Assembly: GCA_900756155.1 (NCBI GenBank)
Contig: CAAEJV010000028.1
Span: 62,001 to 126,000 of the forward strand
Length of the DNA stretch: 64,000 bases
From: Pasteurellaceae bacterium
GTDB taxonomy: Bacteria; Pseudomonadota; Gammaproteobacteria; Enterobacterales; Pasteurellaceae
Reading direction: 5' to 3'
Part shown: piece after piece, positions 17,536 to 25,283 of the stretch
Layout of the letters: the number at the start of each line of letters is the position of its first letter
How positions within the stretch are numbered: the first letter of the stretch is position 1
Translations under genes and position numbers: made by a program
Notes under the pieces: generated by a model
Databases searched by the model: none
What the model saw: the letters and a program-made list of their open reading frames with translations, nothing else
Told to the model about the DNA's origin: nothing

Positions 17536-17622
17536 GACATATAAATATGTCATCTAGAGTTAATTTAATAATGGAATTCCCCTCTTTAGCAAAGAGGGGT
17601 TAGGGGAGATTTGTCAGCTACA

Positions 17623-18408
17623 TTATTTTAACTGCTCATAAATCTTCTCCGCCCCTTGCCACACGCCATGATCGAAACAATAGGTATATTTCATCGGGAT
17701 GCTGACAAGCGGTTGGTTTTTGAAAAAATCTTGCAACATAGGGTGGTGCAGTAATTCGGCTTGTGCATTGTAACCTTGTTTATCAGTCAGTGAAATGAGC
17801 ACATTCGGTTGGCTTAAAATCACTTTTTCTAACGAGAAATTTTGTGCGGTAAGTGGTTTTTTTAACGGTGTTAATCCGAGTAAACTTAACAGCACGGGAT
17901 ATTGCGGATAATAACTTTCTACCACACCAGTTTCTGACAAAATCAGTGTATCAGTAAGCGGTCGATTTAAGTGAAAGTTTTGCGATTTGAGTTTTGTTAC
18001 TAAATCTGCCGCCTTTTGGTCATTACCCAGTTGCTTGCCTAAGTCTAGAATCAGCGTAAATAATTCATCAGGCGTTTGTGGACTGTCGTTAATCGGGATA
18101 ATCTTCACACCGAGTTTTTTCAGCTCCGCGACTAATTGTGGATAAAAGGTTTCGTTAATCAGAATCGTTTTATCCAAATAGGGCAATAATTCCGTTAATT
18201 GCGGTTCTAGTACAGGTTTGTCGGTATTAATTTTATCCAACATCATCAACGGATTTTTTGAATAAGGTGACTGTGCAGCAATTTGTGAAGGCTCAGCCAG
18301 TTCAATAAGTAATCTGTCGCTGCAAAGCGTGAGCGAGACAAATTGTTCCGAAGCCTGAGCGGTAAACGGAAGGAAAAGTGCGGTTAAAATTAAGCGAGTT
18401 TTTTGCAT
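17623..18408 (-). CDS. periplasmic metal-chelate binding protein (BtuF/FecB type)
   Basis: Periplasmic receptor that delivers the substrate to the permease/ATPase pair. The first 20 residues form a signal peptide (LTALFLPFTAQA then cleavage). The mature part begins with VSLTLCSDRLLIELAEPSQ, the usual first strand and helix of class III binding proteins, and contains PQLTELLPYLDKTILINE and LVAELKKLGVKIIPIND. 261 residues, about the BtuF length. Upstream, GATAATGATA at 18412-18421 matches the first ten bases of the Fur consensus, so iron control is possible. Substrate is unresolved among haem, siderophore and cobalamin. Confidence 0.82.
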   Translation of the reverse strand: MQKTRLILTALFLPFTAQASEQFVSLTLCSDRLLIELAEPSQIAAQSPYSKNPLMMLDKINTDKPVLEPQLTELLPYLDKTILINETFYPQLVAELKKLGVKIIPINDSPQTPDELFTLILDLGKQLGNDQKAADLVTKLKSQNFHLNRPLTDTLILSETGVVESYYPQYPVLLSLLGLTPLKKPLTAQNFSLEKVILSQPNVLISLTDKQGYNAQAELLHHPMLQDFFKNQPLVSIPMKYTYCFDHGVWQGAEKIYEQLK

Positions 18409-18481
18409 ATAGATAATGATACGCTACGCCATCAAGAATGTAAAAAGGCGTGCTAAGCACGCCCTTGTTAGTGAGTAATAA

Positions 18482-20404
18482 TTAGAACGATCCTTTCAAC
18501 CCAACGTAAACATTACGTCCTTCTTGGCCATAGCCCAGTACGTTTTCGTATTTTTTATTAAATACGTTGTTAAGGTTCGCATAAATCGTCAAGCTATCCG
18601 CTACTTTATAGTTCACGCCTAAGTTTGCCAAGGTGTAAGATGGCAATTTCACTTTATGTGTGCTGTAAGTTGGTGAGTAGTAGGTATCCATGCGTTTGCC
18701 TGTGTAAGATACATTTACATCTGCACCCAATTTTTCAGTGATTTGGTATGCTAAGCCCGCGTTCGCTAAATGTTTTGGACGACGTGCCAATTCAGCGCCT
18801 TTGCTATCTCGAGTTTGGGTGTAAGTGTAGTTCGCATAAGCAGTTAATGCATCGGTGATTTTACCGTTGTAAGCCACTTCAACACCTTTCACTTTGCTCT
18901 TACCTTCAAGGTTCACTGCACGGCTTGCATAGGTAGTGAAGTTGATGACTTCGCTGCTAATCGCGTTTTTCACGTTGCGAGCGAAATAAGTCACATCAAA
19001 GCTGTGGCGACCATCATTGGTTTCAAATAAGAAACCAACATCACCGCCTAAACTTTTCTCAGGTTGTAAATTCGGGTTGCCGATATAGCGCGCGTTGTAG
19101 CCGTAGTATTCAGTGATCGTTGGGTTTTGAATCGCTGAACCGAAACTTGCATGTGCTTTCACATTATTGTGTAAGCGGTAAGCGCCCGCGATACGGCCCG
19201 TCCATGAGTTTTCGTATTCAGAGCTGTCAGTGTAACGACCACTAATATTTAAGCTATGATCTGCATCGTGCAATAAGCGATATTCTGCCGCTAAGCTTTT
19301 CTCAACAAGCTTTTTATTGCCAGCATTGTTGAAATAAGACGAGTTGAAATCTGTTTTTTGATAGTCAGTCAAGAAGCTTAAACCTTGCGTGAGAGTGCCT
19401 TCACGATCGAAATTGACATTTAATTGATAGTTTGCGTTGAGTTTTTTCGCATCGTAAGCCGATGTGTAGCCAACGGTATCGCTGTCAGTTTTGAGATGGC
19501 TTACCCCAACCTTGTGTTTAAGTAATTCATCATCGTTACCCAAGAAACCGCTTAATTTGAATAAGGTATCACGTGTGCGAGTGTAGTGGCCTTTTTCATC
19601 CGTTGCGCTGTTATCAAAGTTAGCAGTTTGGCTGCTGTGAGAGGTTAAGAAATCAAAACCTTTTTGGTTATCGTCATAGCCGAAACGAAGAGAAGCATTA
19701 TCACGGTGGAATTTATCGCGTTCGCTTGAACCACCGGTACTTACCGCTGTGCCATCTTGCGCGGTATAGTTAAATCGGTTTTTGCTGAGTGCTGAAATAC
19801 CTTTGGTATGGTGGTTGTCGCCGTGTAAAGCATAATAGAAACCGTTATTTGAGCCTGAAAGGGTTAATGAACCATCTACCGTACGATTAGAGCCTGTGCC
19901 GAAATCGTAATCAACATTGAAGGTTTTGCCTTTTTCTAAGCCTTTCTTCGTGGTGATATAAATCACACCACCCATCGCATCACTTCCCCAAAGAGCGGAT
20001 TGTTCCCCGCGTAATACTTCGATGCGGTCAATGTTGCTTAATGCTAAGCCACCGAAATCAAAGCCATAACCAGAAACTGGGTTCACTTTCACGCCATCAA
20101 TAATCACTGCAGTGTGGTTTGCATCCGCACCACGTAAGAATACATTAGTTAATGTGCCACGACCGCCTGAAGTACTCACGGCTAAACTCGGTACCGTTTT
20201 CAATACGTCACTGACATAAGTCGCACCACGTTGTGCAAAATCTTTTTCAGTTAAAACAGTAACAGATGAGGCGGTTTGATGAAGGCTAGTTGGCGTGGCT
20301 GATGCAGAATAGACGTTAATCACATCTAATTTTGCCACGTCTTCAGCCGCAGCTAATGCTGGAATCGCTAATAAAATTGCTGAAGTAATCACATTTTTTT
20401 TCAT
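18482..20404 (-). CDS. TonB-dependent outer-membrane receptor (BtuB/siderophore receptor-like)
   Basis: Outer-membrane transporter for a chelated metal or cofactor, energised by TonB. 640 residues. I chose the ATG that yields a proper signal peptide (MKKNVITSAILLAIPALAAA); a longer frame to 20470 would add 22 residues without a signal function. A possible TonB box (DVINVYSA) follows, then the plug domain with FAQRGATYVSDVLKTVPSLA and IDRIEVLRGEQSALWG, and a beta-barrel ending in a C-terminal Phe (VYVGLKGSF). It is the first gene of the set receptor, binding protein, permease, ATPase. A probable Fur site precedes it. Confidence 0.88.
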   Translation of the reverse strand: MKKNVITSAILLAIPALAAAEDVAKLDVINVYSASATPTSLHQTASSVTVLTEKDFAQRGATYVSDVLKTVPSLAVSTSGGRGTLTNVFLRGADANHTAVIIDGVKVNPVSGYGFDFGGLALSNIDRIEVLRGEQSALWGSDAMGGVIYITTKKGLEKGKTFNVDYDFGTGSNRTVDGSLTLSGSNNGFYYALHGDNHHTKGISALSKNRFNYTAQDGTAVSTGGSSERDKFHRDNASLRFGYDDNQKGFDFLTSHSSQTANFDNSATDEKGHYTRTRDTLFKLSGFLGNDDELLKHKVGVSHLKTDSDTVGYTSAYDAKKLNANYQLNVNFDREGTLTQGLSFLTDYQKTDFNSSYFNNAGNKKLVEKSLAAEYRLLHDADHSLNISGRYTDSSEYENSWTGRIAGAYRLHNNVKAHASFGSAIQNPTITEYYGYNARYIGNPNLQPEKSLGGDVGFLFETNDGRHSFDVTYFARNVKNAISSEVINFTTYASRAVNLEGKSKVKGVEVAYNGKITDALTAYANYTYTQTRDSKGAELARRPKHLANAGLAYQITEKLGADVNVSYTGKRMDTYYSPTYSTHKVKLPSYTLANLGVNYKVADSLTIYANLNNVFNKKYENVLGYGQEGRNVYVGLKGSF

Positions 20405-20485
20405 TTTAAAATCCCTAGGATAAAAGTCTGTATAAAAGCGCCAGCAGTTTACACATTTGAGGCTTGGCAAGCAAATCTCTCATGA

Positions 20486-20510
20486 TGAAAATAACTCATT
20501 ATCAAAATGA
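20486..20510 (-). promoter_or_regulatory. candidate Fur box upstream of the TonB receptor
   Basis: On the minus strand the stretch TTGATAATGAGTTATTTTC contains one perfect TGATAAT half-site followed by an imperfect AT-rich partner. Position, about 100 bases before the receptor start, and context (TonB receptor plus importer) fit iron repression. I see none of the conserved elements of a cobalamin riboswitch in the leader. Confidence 0.45.
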
Positions 20511-20631
20511 ATAAAATTTAAGAGAAATAAAAAATTTAAGGATTTTTCTGACCGCACTTTTTCGCCTTTATCCGCCTTATAGTTTCAAGTATAATGCCTG
20601 TATTTTTCATCACATTGTTATTAAAAAAATT

Positions 20632-21540
20632 ATGAGTACAAAATTCAACGTAAAAACATTCCAAGGTATGATTTTGGCCTTGCAAGAATATTGGGCAAAT
20701 CAAGGCTGTACCGTTGTTCAACCTTTTGATATGGAAGTGGGCGCAGGTACTTCTCACCCAATGACTGCATTACGCGCATTAGGCCCAGAGCCGATGGCAT
20801 TTGCTTATGTGCAACCTTCACGTCGTCCGACCGATGGTCGTTATGGCGAAAACCCAAACCGTTTGCAACATTACTACCAATTCCAAGTGGTGATTAAACC
20901 GTCCCCAGATAATATTCAAGAACTCTATTTAGGTTCCCTTGAAATGCTCGGTTTTGATCCAACACAAAACGATATTCGTTTCGTGGAAGATAACTGGGAA
21001 AACCCAACCTTAGGTGCTTGGGGTTTAGGCTGGGAAGTGTGGCTAAACGGTATGGAAGTCACCCAATTTACCTATTTCCAACAAGTGGGTGGCTTAGAAT
21101 GTAAACCGGTAACAGGTGAAGTAACTTATGGTTTAGAGCGTTTAGCGATGTATATTCAAGGTGTGGATTCTGTGTATGACTTAGTTTGGTCTGATGGTCC
21201 GCTTGGCAAAACCACTTACGGTGATGTATTCCATCAAAACGAAGTGGAGCAATCAACTTACAACTTTGAATATGCGGATACCGATTTCTTATTCTACTGC
21301 TTTGATCAATACGAAAAAGAAGCGAAAAGCTTATTAGAATTAGAGCGTCCGTTACCATTACCAGCTTACGAGCGTATCTTAAAAGCGGCACACAGTTTCA
21401 ACTTGTTAGATGCACGCAAAGCGATTTCGGTCACAGAGCGTCAACGCTATATTTTACGCATTCGTGCATTAACCAAAGGCGTGGCAGAAGCGTACTATGC
21501 GAGCCGTGAAGCCTTAGGTTTCCCAGGCTGTAAAAAATAG
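20632..21540 (+). CDS. glyQ: glycyl-tRNA synthetase alpha subunit
   Basis: Charges tRNA-Gly as an alpha2-beta2 enzyme together with glyS; this subunit carries the class II aminoacylation site. 302 residues, standard length, with the conserved N-terminus FQGMILALQEYWANQGC and YVQPSRRPTDGRYGENPNR (motif 2 region). A perfect TATAAT at 20590-20595 is a likely -10 element. Unusually the beta subunit gene is not adjacent: five small genes, a phosphatase gene and a repeat element lie between. Confidence 0.97.
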   Translation: MSTKFNVKTFQGMILALQEYWANQGCTVVQPFDMEVGAGTSHPMTALRALGPEPMAFAYVQPSRRPTDGRYGENPNRLQHYYQFQVVIKPSPDNIQELYLGSLEMLGFDPTQNDIRFVEDNWENPTLGAWGLGWEVWLNGMEVTQFTYFQQVGGLECKPVTGEVTYGLERLAMYIQGVDSVYDLVWSDGPLGKTTYGDVFHQNEVEQSTYNFEYADTDFLFYCFDQYEKEAKSLLELERPLPLPAYERILKAAHSFNLLDARKAISVTERQRYILRIRALTKGVAEAYYASREALGFPGCKK

Positions 21541-21590
21541 GCAAAAAAACGACCGCACTTTAAGCATTAACACAACGATATAAGGAGAAA

Positions 21591-22244
21591 ATGATGAAAG
21601 ATTTTCAATACCCAGATGATATTTATACTGAAGCGGAAACCGATCCTAATACGCTCGCGAATTTAGGCCCATTGGCTAGATTAGCGGGTGTTTGGGAAGG
21701 TAAGCGTGGTGTGGATATTAACCCGAAAGCAGAAGGGCCAGAAAAAGATCCTTATATCGAACGTTACGAAGCCCATCCAACTGATGGTCAAACCAATGGT
21801 CCGCAACTCTATTATGGATTACGTTATCACACCCATATTGTACAACCAGGCGAAGTGGAAACCTTCCACGATCAAGTAGGTTATTGGTTATGGGAACCTG
21901 AAACAGGCAATATTTTATTAACAGGTAGCATTCCACGTGGCCAAACGTTTATTGCGGTTGGTAATGCACCGGCTGATGCGAAAGAATTCACCGTAAAAGC
22001 GGTACGTGGTTCACTCACAAACGGTATTATTTCGAATCCGTTCTTAGAGCGTTCATTTACCACGGAAAGTTTTGAAATGACGGTGAAGTTCCATGATGAT
22101 GGTACTTGGTCATATGATCAAACCACAACCTTGATTATTCCAAATTATGATGCACCATTTGAACATCGTGATCGTAACCGCTTAAGCAAAATTGGCGAAC
22201 CGAAATTGAACCCAACCGCGGCAGCAGAACAAGAAGGTGAATAA
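21591..22244 (+). CDS. haem-binding beta-barrel (nitrobindin/THAP4-like) domain protein
   Basis: 217-residue cytoplasmic protein related to the FABP-like, haem-binding beta-barrel family. LARLAGVWEGKRG near residues 28-40 fits the Gly-x-Trp-x-Gly hallmark at the first strand, and the YGLRYHTHIV and VGYWLWEPETG strands follow the family pattern. Bacterial members bind haem or a fatty-acid-like ligand and may handle nitric oxide or peroxynitrite; the role here is not known. It starts after AAGGAGA and overlaps the next gene by one base (TAATG), so the two are coupled. Confidence 0.7.
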   Translation: MMKDFQYPDDIYTEAETDPNTLANLGPLARLAGVWEGKRGVDINPKAEGPEKDPYIERYEAHPTDGQTNGPQLYYGLRYHTHIVQPGEVETFHDQVGYWLWEPETGNILLTGSIPRGQTFIAVGNAPADAKEFTVKAVRGSLTNGIISNPFLERSFTTESFEMTVKFHDDGTWSYDQTTTLIIPNYDAPFEHRDRNRLSKIGEPKLNPTAAAEQEGE

Positions 22245-22501
22245 TGAAACCTATTCTTTATTATGCGGCAGATTGCCCGGATACAGCGCCATTTGTGGCA
22301 GAGTTAAAACGCTTAGGTGTGGATTATGAGGCGGTGGAAGTATTATCTTCCATTCCAAATTTGAAACAATGGTTACGCTTGCGTGATCGTCACGCCGCAT
22401 TTGATAATGCCAAAGCACAAGGCTATGCAGGCTTTCCGGCATTATTGTTGGATGATGATCGCGTTATTTTAGATGAATCCAAATTAAAAGAGATTTTCTA
22501 A
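22244..22501 (+). CDS. glutaredoxin-like small protein
   Basis: 85 residues with a thioredoxin-like pattern: ILYYAADCPDTAPFVAELKRLGVDYEAVEV at residues about 4-33, and a GFPALLLDD strand with a cis-Pro-like position near residue 65. Only one cysteine (DCPD) occupies the position of the CxxC motif, so a monothiol redox or ligand-binding role is more likely than a dithiol reductase. Start overlaps the previous stop. Confidence 0.65.
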   Translation: MKPILYYAADCPDTAPFVAELKRLGVDYEAVEVLSSIPNLKQWLRLRDRHAAFDNAKAQGYAGFPALLLDDDRVILDESKLKEIF

Positions 22502-22505
22502 AATA

Positions 22506-22883
22506 ATGAAAAAAACGTTAGCCTTTGCAACTTTAGCGATGATTTTGACCGCTTGTAGCAATGCACAGCCGCAAGCTGAAATGCCAACTGTGGGTAGTGA
22601 AACAGATGCTCACGGTTGCTTACCAAGTGCGGGGCAGTCTTATTCTTATTTGAAAAAAGCCTGTGTACAAGTGTTTGATGTGGCAGATATTAAGTTAGAC
22701 GATCCTGCCAATAAAACTCTAGCGGTTTATGGCATTCTTTCGGAAGATAAGCAACAGGTTGAGGTGTTTGCTTCTGATTTGCCAGAAAACACGATTTTAG
22801 AGGTAGTCAAAGGCGGCTATGTCTCCAAAGACGGCAAAGTGCGTTTAATGAAAACCAAGAAAAGTTGGAAAATTCGTAAGTAA
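22506..22883 (+). CDS. small lipoprotein of unknown function
   Basis: 125 residues. The signal peptide ends with the lipobox LTAC, so the mature protein is lipid-anchored at Cys17. The body has two further cysteines (HGCLPSAG and KKACVQV) and ends in a basic tail (KTKKSWKIRK). I do not recognise a domain. It lies four bases after the glutaredoxin-like gene, and the following gene overlaps its stop codon, so it belongs to a short operon of unknown purpose. Confidence 0.7.
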   Translation: MKKTLAFATLAMILTACSNAQPQAEMPTVGSETDAHGCLPSAGQSYSYLKKACVQVFDVADIKLDDPANKTLAVYGILSEDKQQVEVFASDLPENTILEVVKGGYVSKDGKVRLMKTKKSWKIRK

Positions 22884-23329
22884 TGAAGAAAGTCAGTTTT
22901 TTGCAATTTTTATTTAGAATTGGTGATGATTATTTAATGTTTTTGCGAAATTTAACACCCGCTGTGTTGTTTTTATCACTCGCATTATTTATGTATTCTG
23001 AGCTGAATTGGACACATTGGGCGTGGAGTAATGTGCTCGTACTGTTTTTAAGTTTGGCTTCAGGGTTTATTGCACTCAGTGTCATGGCAATAAATACCGT
23101 CTCTTTTGTACGCAAGATGCTGAAAACCTTAAGAACACTAAGCGGAGAGAGCGAACTTGATGAAAATATTGGTACGCTCGCATTATTTAGAATGCTCTGG
23201 CTCGAAAGCAACAGTAAACAGCTAATCTTTTTTGCGGTAGTCAATATTGTGGCGGTATTTATGGTGTTAGTTTATGGCGCCAAATATGCCTTGAATTTTT
23301 ATAGCTCAATTTCAGCATTAAATGATTAG
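22883..23329 (+). CDS. inner-membrane protein of unknown function
   Basis: 148 residues with three hydrophobic segments near residues 24-40, 48-72 and 112-136, separated by a basic-acidic loop (RKMLKTLRTLSGESELDENIG). No family recognised. The ATG overlaps the lipoprotein stop (TAATG), which suggests translational coupling and perhaps a joint envelope function. Confidence 0.6.
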   Translation: MKKVSFLQFLFRIGDDYLMFLRNLTPAVLFLSLALFMYSELNWTHWAWSNVLVLFLSLASGFIALSVMAINTVSFVRKMLKTLRTLSGESELDENIGTLALFRMLWLESNSKQLIFFAVVNIVAVFMVLVYGAKYALNFYSSISALND

Positions 23330-23369
23330 GTCTTAAAGGCATAATAGAAAGTTAGGTTAAGTCTCGAAT

Positions 23370-24635
23370 ATGAAAAAAACAGCCCTAAAACTCACCGCAC
23401 TTTTACTTGGTTTGACGCTTGCAAGTAGTGTATTTGCGACAGAGAATCGCAAAAGTACACAGAATGCAGATTATGAGCTTGAGAAAGTCTTAATTTTCAG
23501 CCGTCATGGATTACGCTCGCCAGTGGAAAAAGACCCACAAGAGATGGCAAAATATTCCCCGTATGCATGGGCAAAATGGGATGTGCCATCAGGTTATCTC
23601 ACGGCAAAAGGGACGGTATTAGAAACCTATTTCGGTCAATATTTAGGGCAATGGCTTGCGGATAAAGGATTATTAACGACAGAACGTTGTGAATCAGGTG
23701 AAGGTATTTTCGCTTATGCGAATGCAGTACAACGCACAGTTGCAACGGGGCAATCGATTGTGGCAGGTGCTTTTGCTGGATGTAATGTGCAATTACAACA
23801 TCGTGGTGAAATTGGTTCAGAAAAAGATCCAATTTTTACTACAAAAGTCCACAACCCAAGTAAAGCTTTGATCGAATCAGCAAAAAATAATGTAGATTTA
23901 ACCGCTTTACAGAAAAAATTAGCGCCAAATTATGCACTGTTAAGTGAAATCATTGATTACAAAAATTCACCAAACTGTTTGCAAAAAGGCGAATGTGATT
24001 TAGGTGGAAAAGTCGGTGAATACAGTATTAAAGACGGCAAGTCGGTCAAAATTACTGGCTCTATCAGCACAGGAAAGAAAATTGTCAGTGCGTTATTGCT
24101 TGCACATTATGTGGGTAAGCCTGATTCAGAAATTGCCAACGGTCGTGTGAATAGCCAAGACAAATGGCGTGCAATTAACGAAATTAAAAACGAATATTAC
24201 CACACGTTATTTAAAAACAATGAAGCGCTGGCACAAAATGCCTCATATCCGTTGTTAGCATTTATTCAGCGACAGCTAAATAGCAAAAATAAAATTAATT
24301 TATTGGTTGGACATGATTCTAATATCGTCGCTCTGCTTGCGGCATTGGGTGTTGAGCCTTATGAATTGAATAATTCATTAGAAAATATCCCAATTGGCGG
24401 AAAACTGATGTTTGAAGTGTGGAAACACAAACCAAGTGGTAAGCTCAAATTTAAGTTGGATTATGTGTATCAGAGCACTGAACAACTAATTAACATCACA
24501 CCATTAAGTTTAACGACACCACCAAACCAAACAGCATTAACCCTCAAAGGCTGTGAAAAAGATGAAAATGGCTTTTGTGATTACGAACGTTTTCAACAGG
24601 TGTTGAGGGAGAGTATTGAAAACGGCAAGAAGTAG
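23370..24635 (+). CDS. periplasmic histidine acid phosphatase
   Basis: Phosphomonoesterase of the histidine acid phosphatase branch (AppA phytase/Agp group). The 421-residue precursor has a signal peptide ending near SVFA. The catalytic RHGLRSP motif near residues 46-52 supplies the phosphorylated His, and VGHDSNIVALL near residues 312-322 supplies the His-Asp proton donor. Substrate could be sugar phosphates, phytate or other organic phosphates scavenged in the periplasm. Cysteines at several positions probably form disulphides. An uptake sequence overlaps its signal-peptide codons (23394-23402). Confidence 0.88.
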   Translation: MKKTALKLTALLLGLTLASSVFATENRKSTQNADYELEKVLIFSRHGLRSPVEKDPQEMAKYSPYAWAKWDVPSGYLTAKGTVLETYFGQYLGQWLADKGLLTTERCESGEGIFAYANAVQRTVATGQSIVAGAFAGCNVQLQHRGEIGSEKDPIFTTKVHNPSKALIESAKNNVDLTALQKKLAPNYALLSEIIDYKNSPNCLQKGECDLGGKVGEYSIKDGKSVKITGSISTGKKIVSALLLAHYVGKPDSEIANGRVNSQDKWRAINEIKNEYYHTLFKNNEALAQNASYPLLAFIQRQLNSKNKINLLVGHDSNIVALLAALGVEPYELNNSLENIPIGGKLMFEVWKHKPSGKLKFKLDYVYQSTEQLINITPLSLTTPPNQTALTLKGCEKDENGFCDYERFQQVLRESIENGKK

Positions 24636-24640
24636 CTTTC

Positions 24641-25006
24641 ATGCAACCCTATGAAAAATATTTAAAAGAGAATTCGCAAAAATTGCGAGTGGATCAAACG
24701 GATGCGGAAAGAAAATTATGGCAACGCATCAATCGAGATCAATTAGTAGGATTTCGATTTAATCGACAAAAGCCACTTTTAAGTTATATCGTTGATTTTT
24801 ACTGTGCAAAAGCAAAGCTGATTATCGAATTAGATGGTAGTCAGCACTATGAGCCCGATCATCAGGAAAAAGACGCATTGCGAGATGCAGAATTAAATTC
24901 ACTTGGTTTTACGGTGATGCGATTTAGCAATGATGAAGTCATGCGTGAAATTGAAGCGGTAGTAGAGCAGATTTATTTGTTTTTAGAGAATGTAAGGGCT
25001 GATTGA
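24641..25006 (+). CDS. DUF559 endonuclease-domain protein (Vsr/PD-(D/E)xK-like)
   Basis: 121-residue DUF559 protein. The core fits the restriction-endonuclease/Vsr-like fold: AERKLWQRINRDQLVGFRFNRQ at residues about 22-43, then IVDFYCAKAKLIIELDGSQH with the acidic residues Asp, Glu and Asp that would bind metal, and ALRDAELNSLGFTVMRFSNDEV. No partner methylase or helicase is nearby. It begins five bases after the phosphatase stop and ends 19 bases before palindromic element B. In my recollection DUF559 genes are often found beside short palindromic repeats of this kind; no function has been shown. Confidence 0.85.
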   Translation: MQPYEKYLKENSQKLRVDQTDAERKLWQRINRDQLVGFRFNRQKPLLSYIVDFYCAKAKLIIELDGSQHYEPDHQEKDALRDAELNSLGFTVMRFSNDEVMREIEAVVEQIYLFLENVRAD

Positions 25007-25024
25007 GTATGAGTGTTAAGTCGC

Positions 25025-25224
25025 TCTGCCAAATCTCCCCTACCCCTCTTTGCTAAAGAGGGGAATTCTTGAGTAAATTGATAGTAACTGACTCATTTAC
25101 ATTTTAATTTCAATAGAGATTAAATTATCTGCTTTCAAAAAACGTTAAAGTAAAACATAGATATTTAACTCTGCAAAGATCCAATCCCCTCTTTAGCAAA
25201 GAGGGGTAGGGGAGATTTGGCAGA
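25025..25224. repeat. palindromic MITE-like element B (200 bp)
   Basis: The ends are a perfect 39 bp inverted repeat (TCTGCCAAATCTCCCC at the left end, its complement at the right). Inside each end is the same 21-base palindrome as in element A. The 122 bp core is AT-rich, has no open frame of interest and shows no similarity that I can see to the core of element A. It lies between the DUF559 gene and glyS, ending 59 bases before the glyS start. Confidence 0.92.
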
Positions 25225-25283
25225 AGTGATAACGAAGAAAATAAGAATTTAAACCTACAGAATTTTTAAATAAGAGAAACAAA

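Larger units (their letters stand above)
17322..17613. repeat. palindromic MITE-like element A (composite, 292 bp)
   Basis: Its ends are a perfect 35 bp inverted repeat beginning CAAATCTCCCC; each end contains its own perfect palindrome, CCCCTCTTT-GCT-AAAGAGGGG. Inside, a 59 bp segment at 17355-17413 recurs at 17477-17535 with two mismatches, and a decayed version of the terminal palindrome lies between them near 17450-17476. This looks like two tandem copies that share a degraded middle end. No transposase is present, and I see no convincing target-site duplication. It lies within the minus-strand uptake operon, nine bases downstream of the binding-protein stop codon. Confidence 0.9.

Noticed and set aside
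17314..17621. Target-site duplication flanking element A
   Set aside because: The bases outside the inverted ends do not match beyond one or two positions, so no duplication can be claimed.
20405..20470. N-terminal extension of the TonB receptor frame
   Set aside because: The added 22 residues precede a perfect signal peptide and have no ribosome site advantage.
20405..20631. Cobalamin riboswitch upstream of the BtuB-like receptor
   Set aside because: I looked for the conserved B12-box elements and did not find them; a Fur-type site is a better fit.
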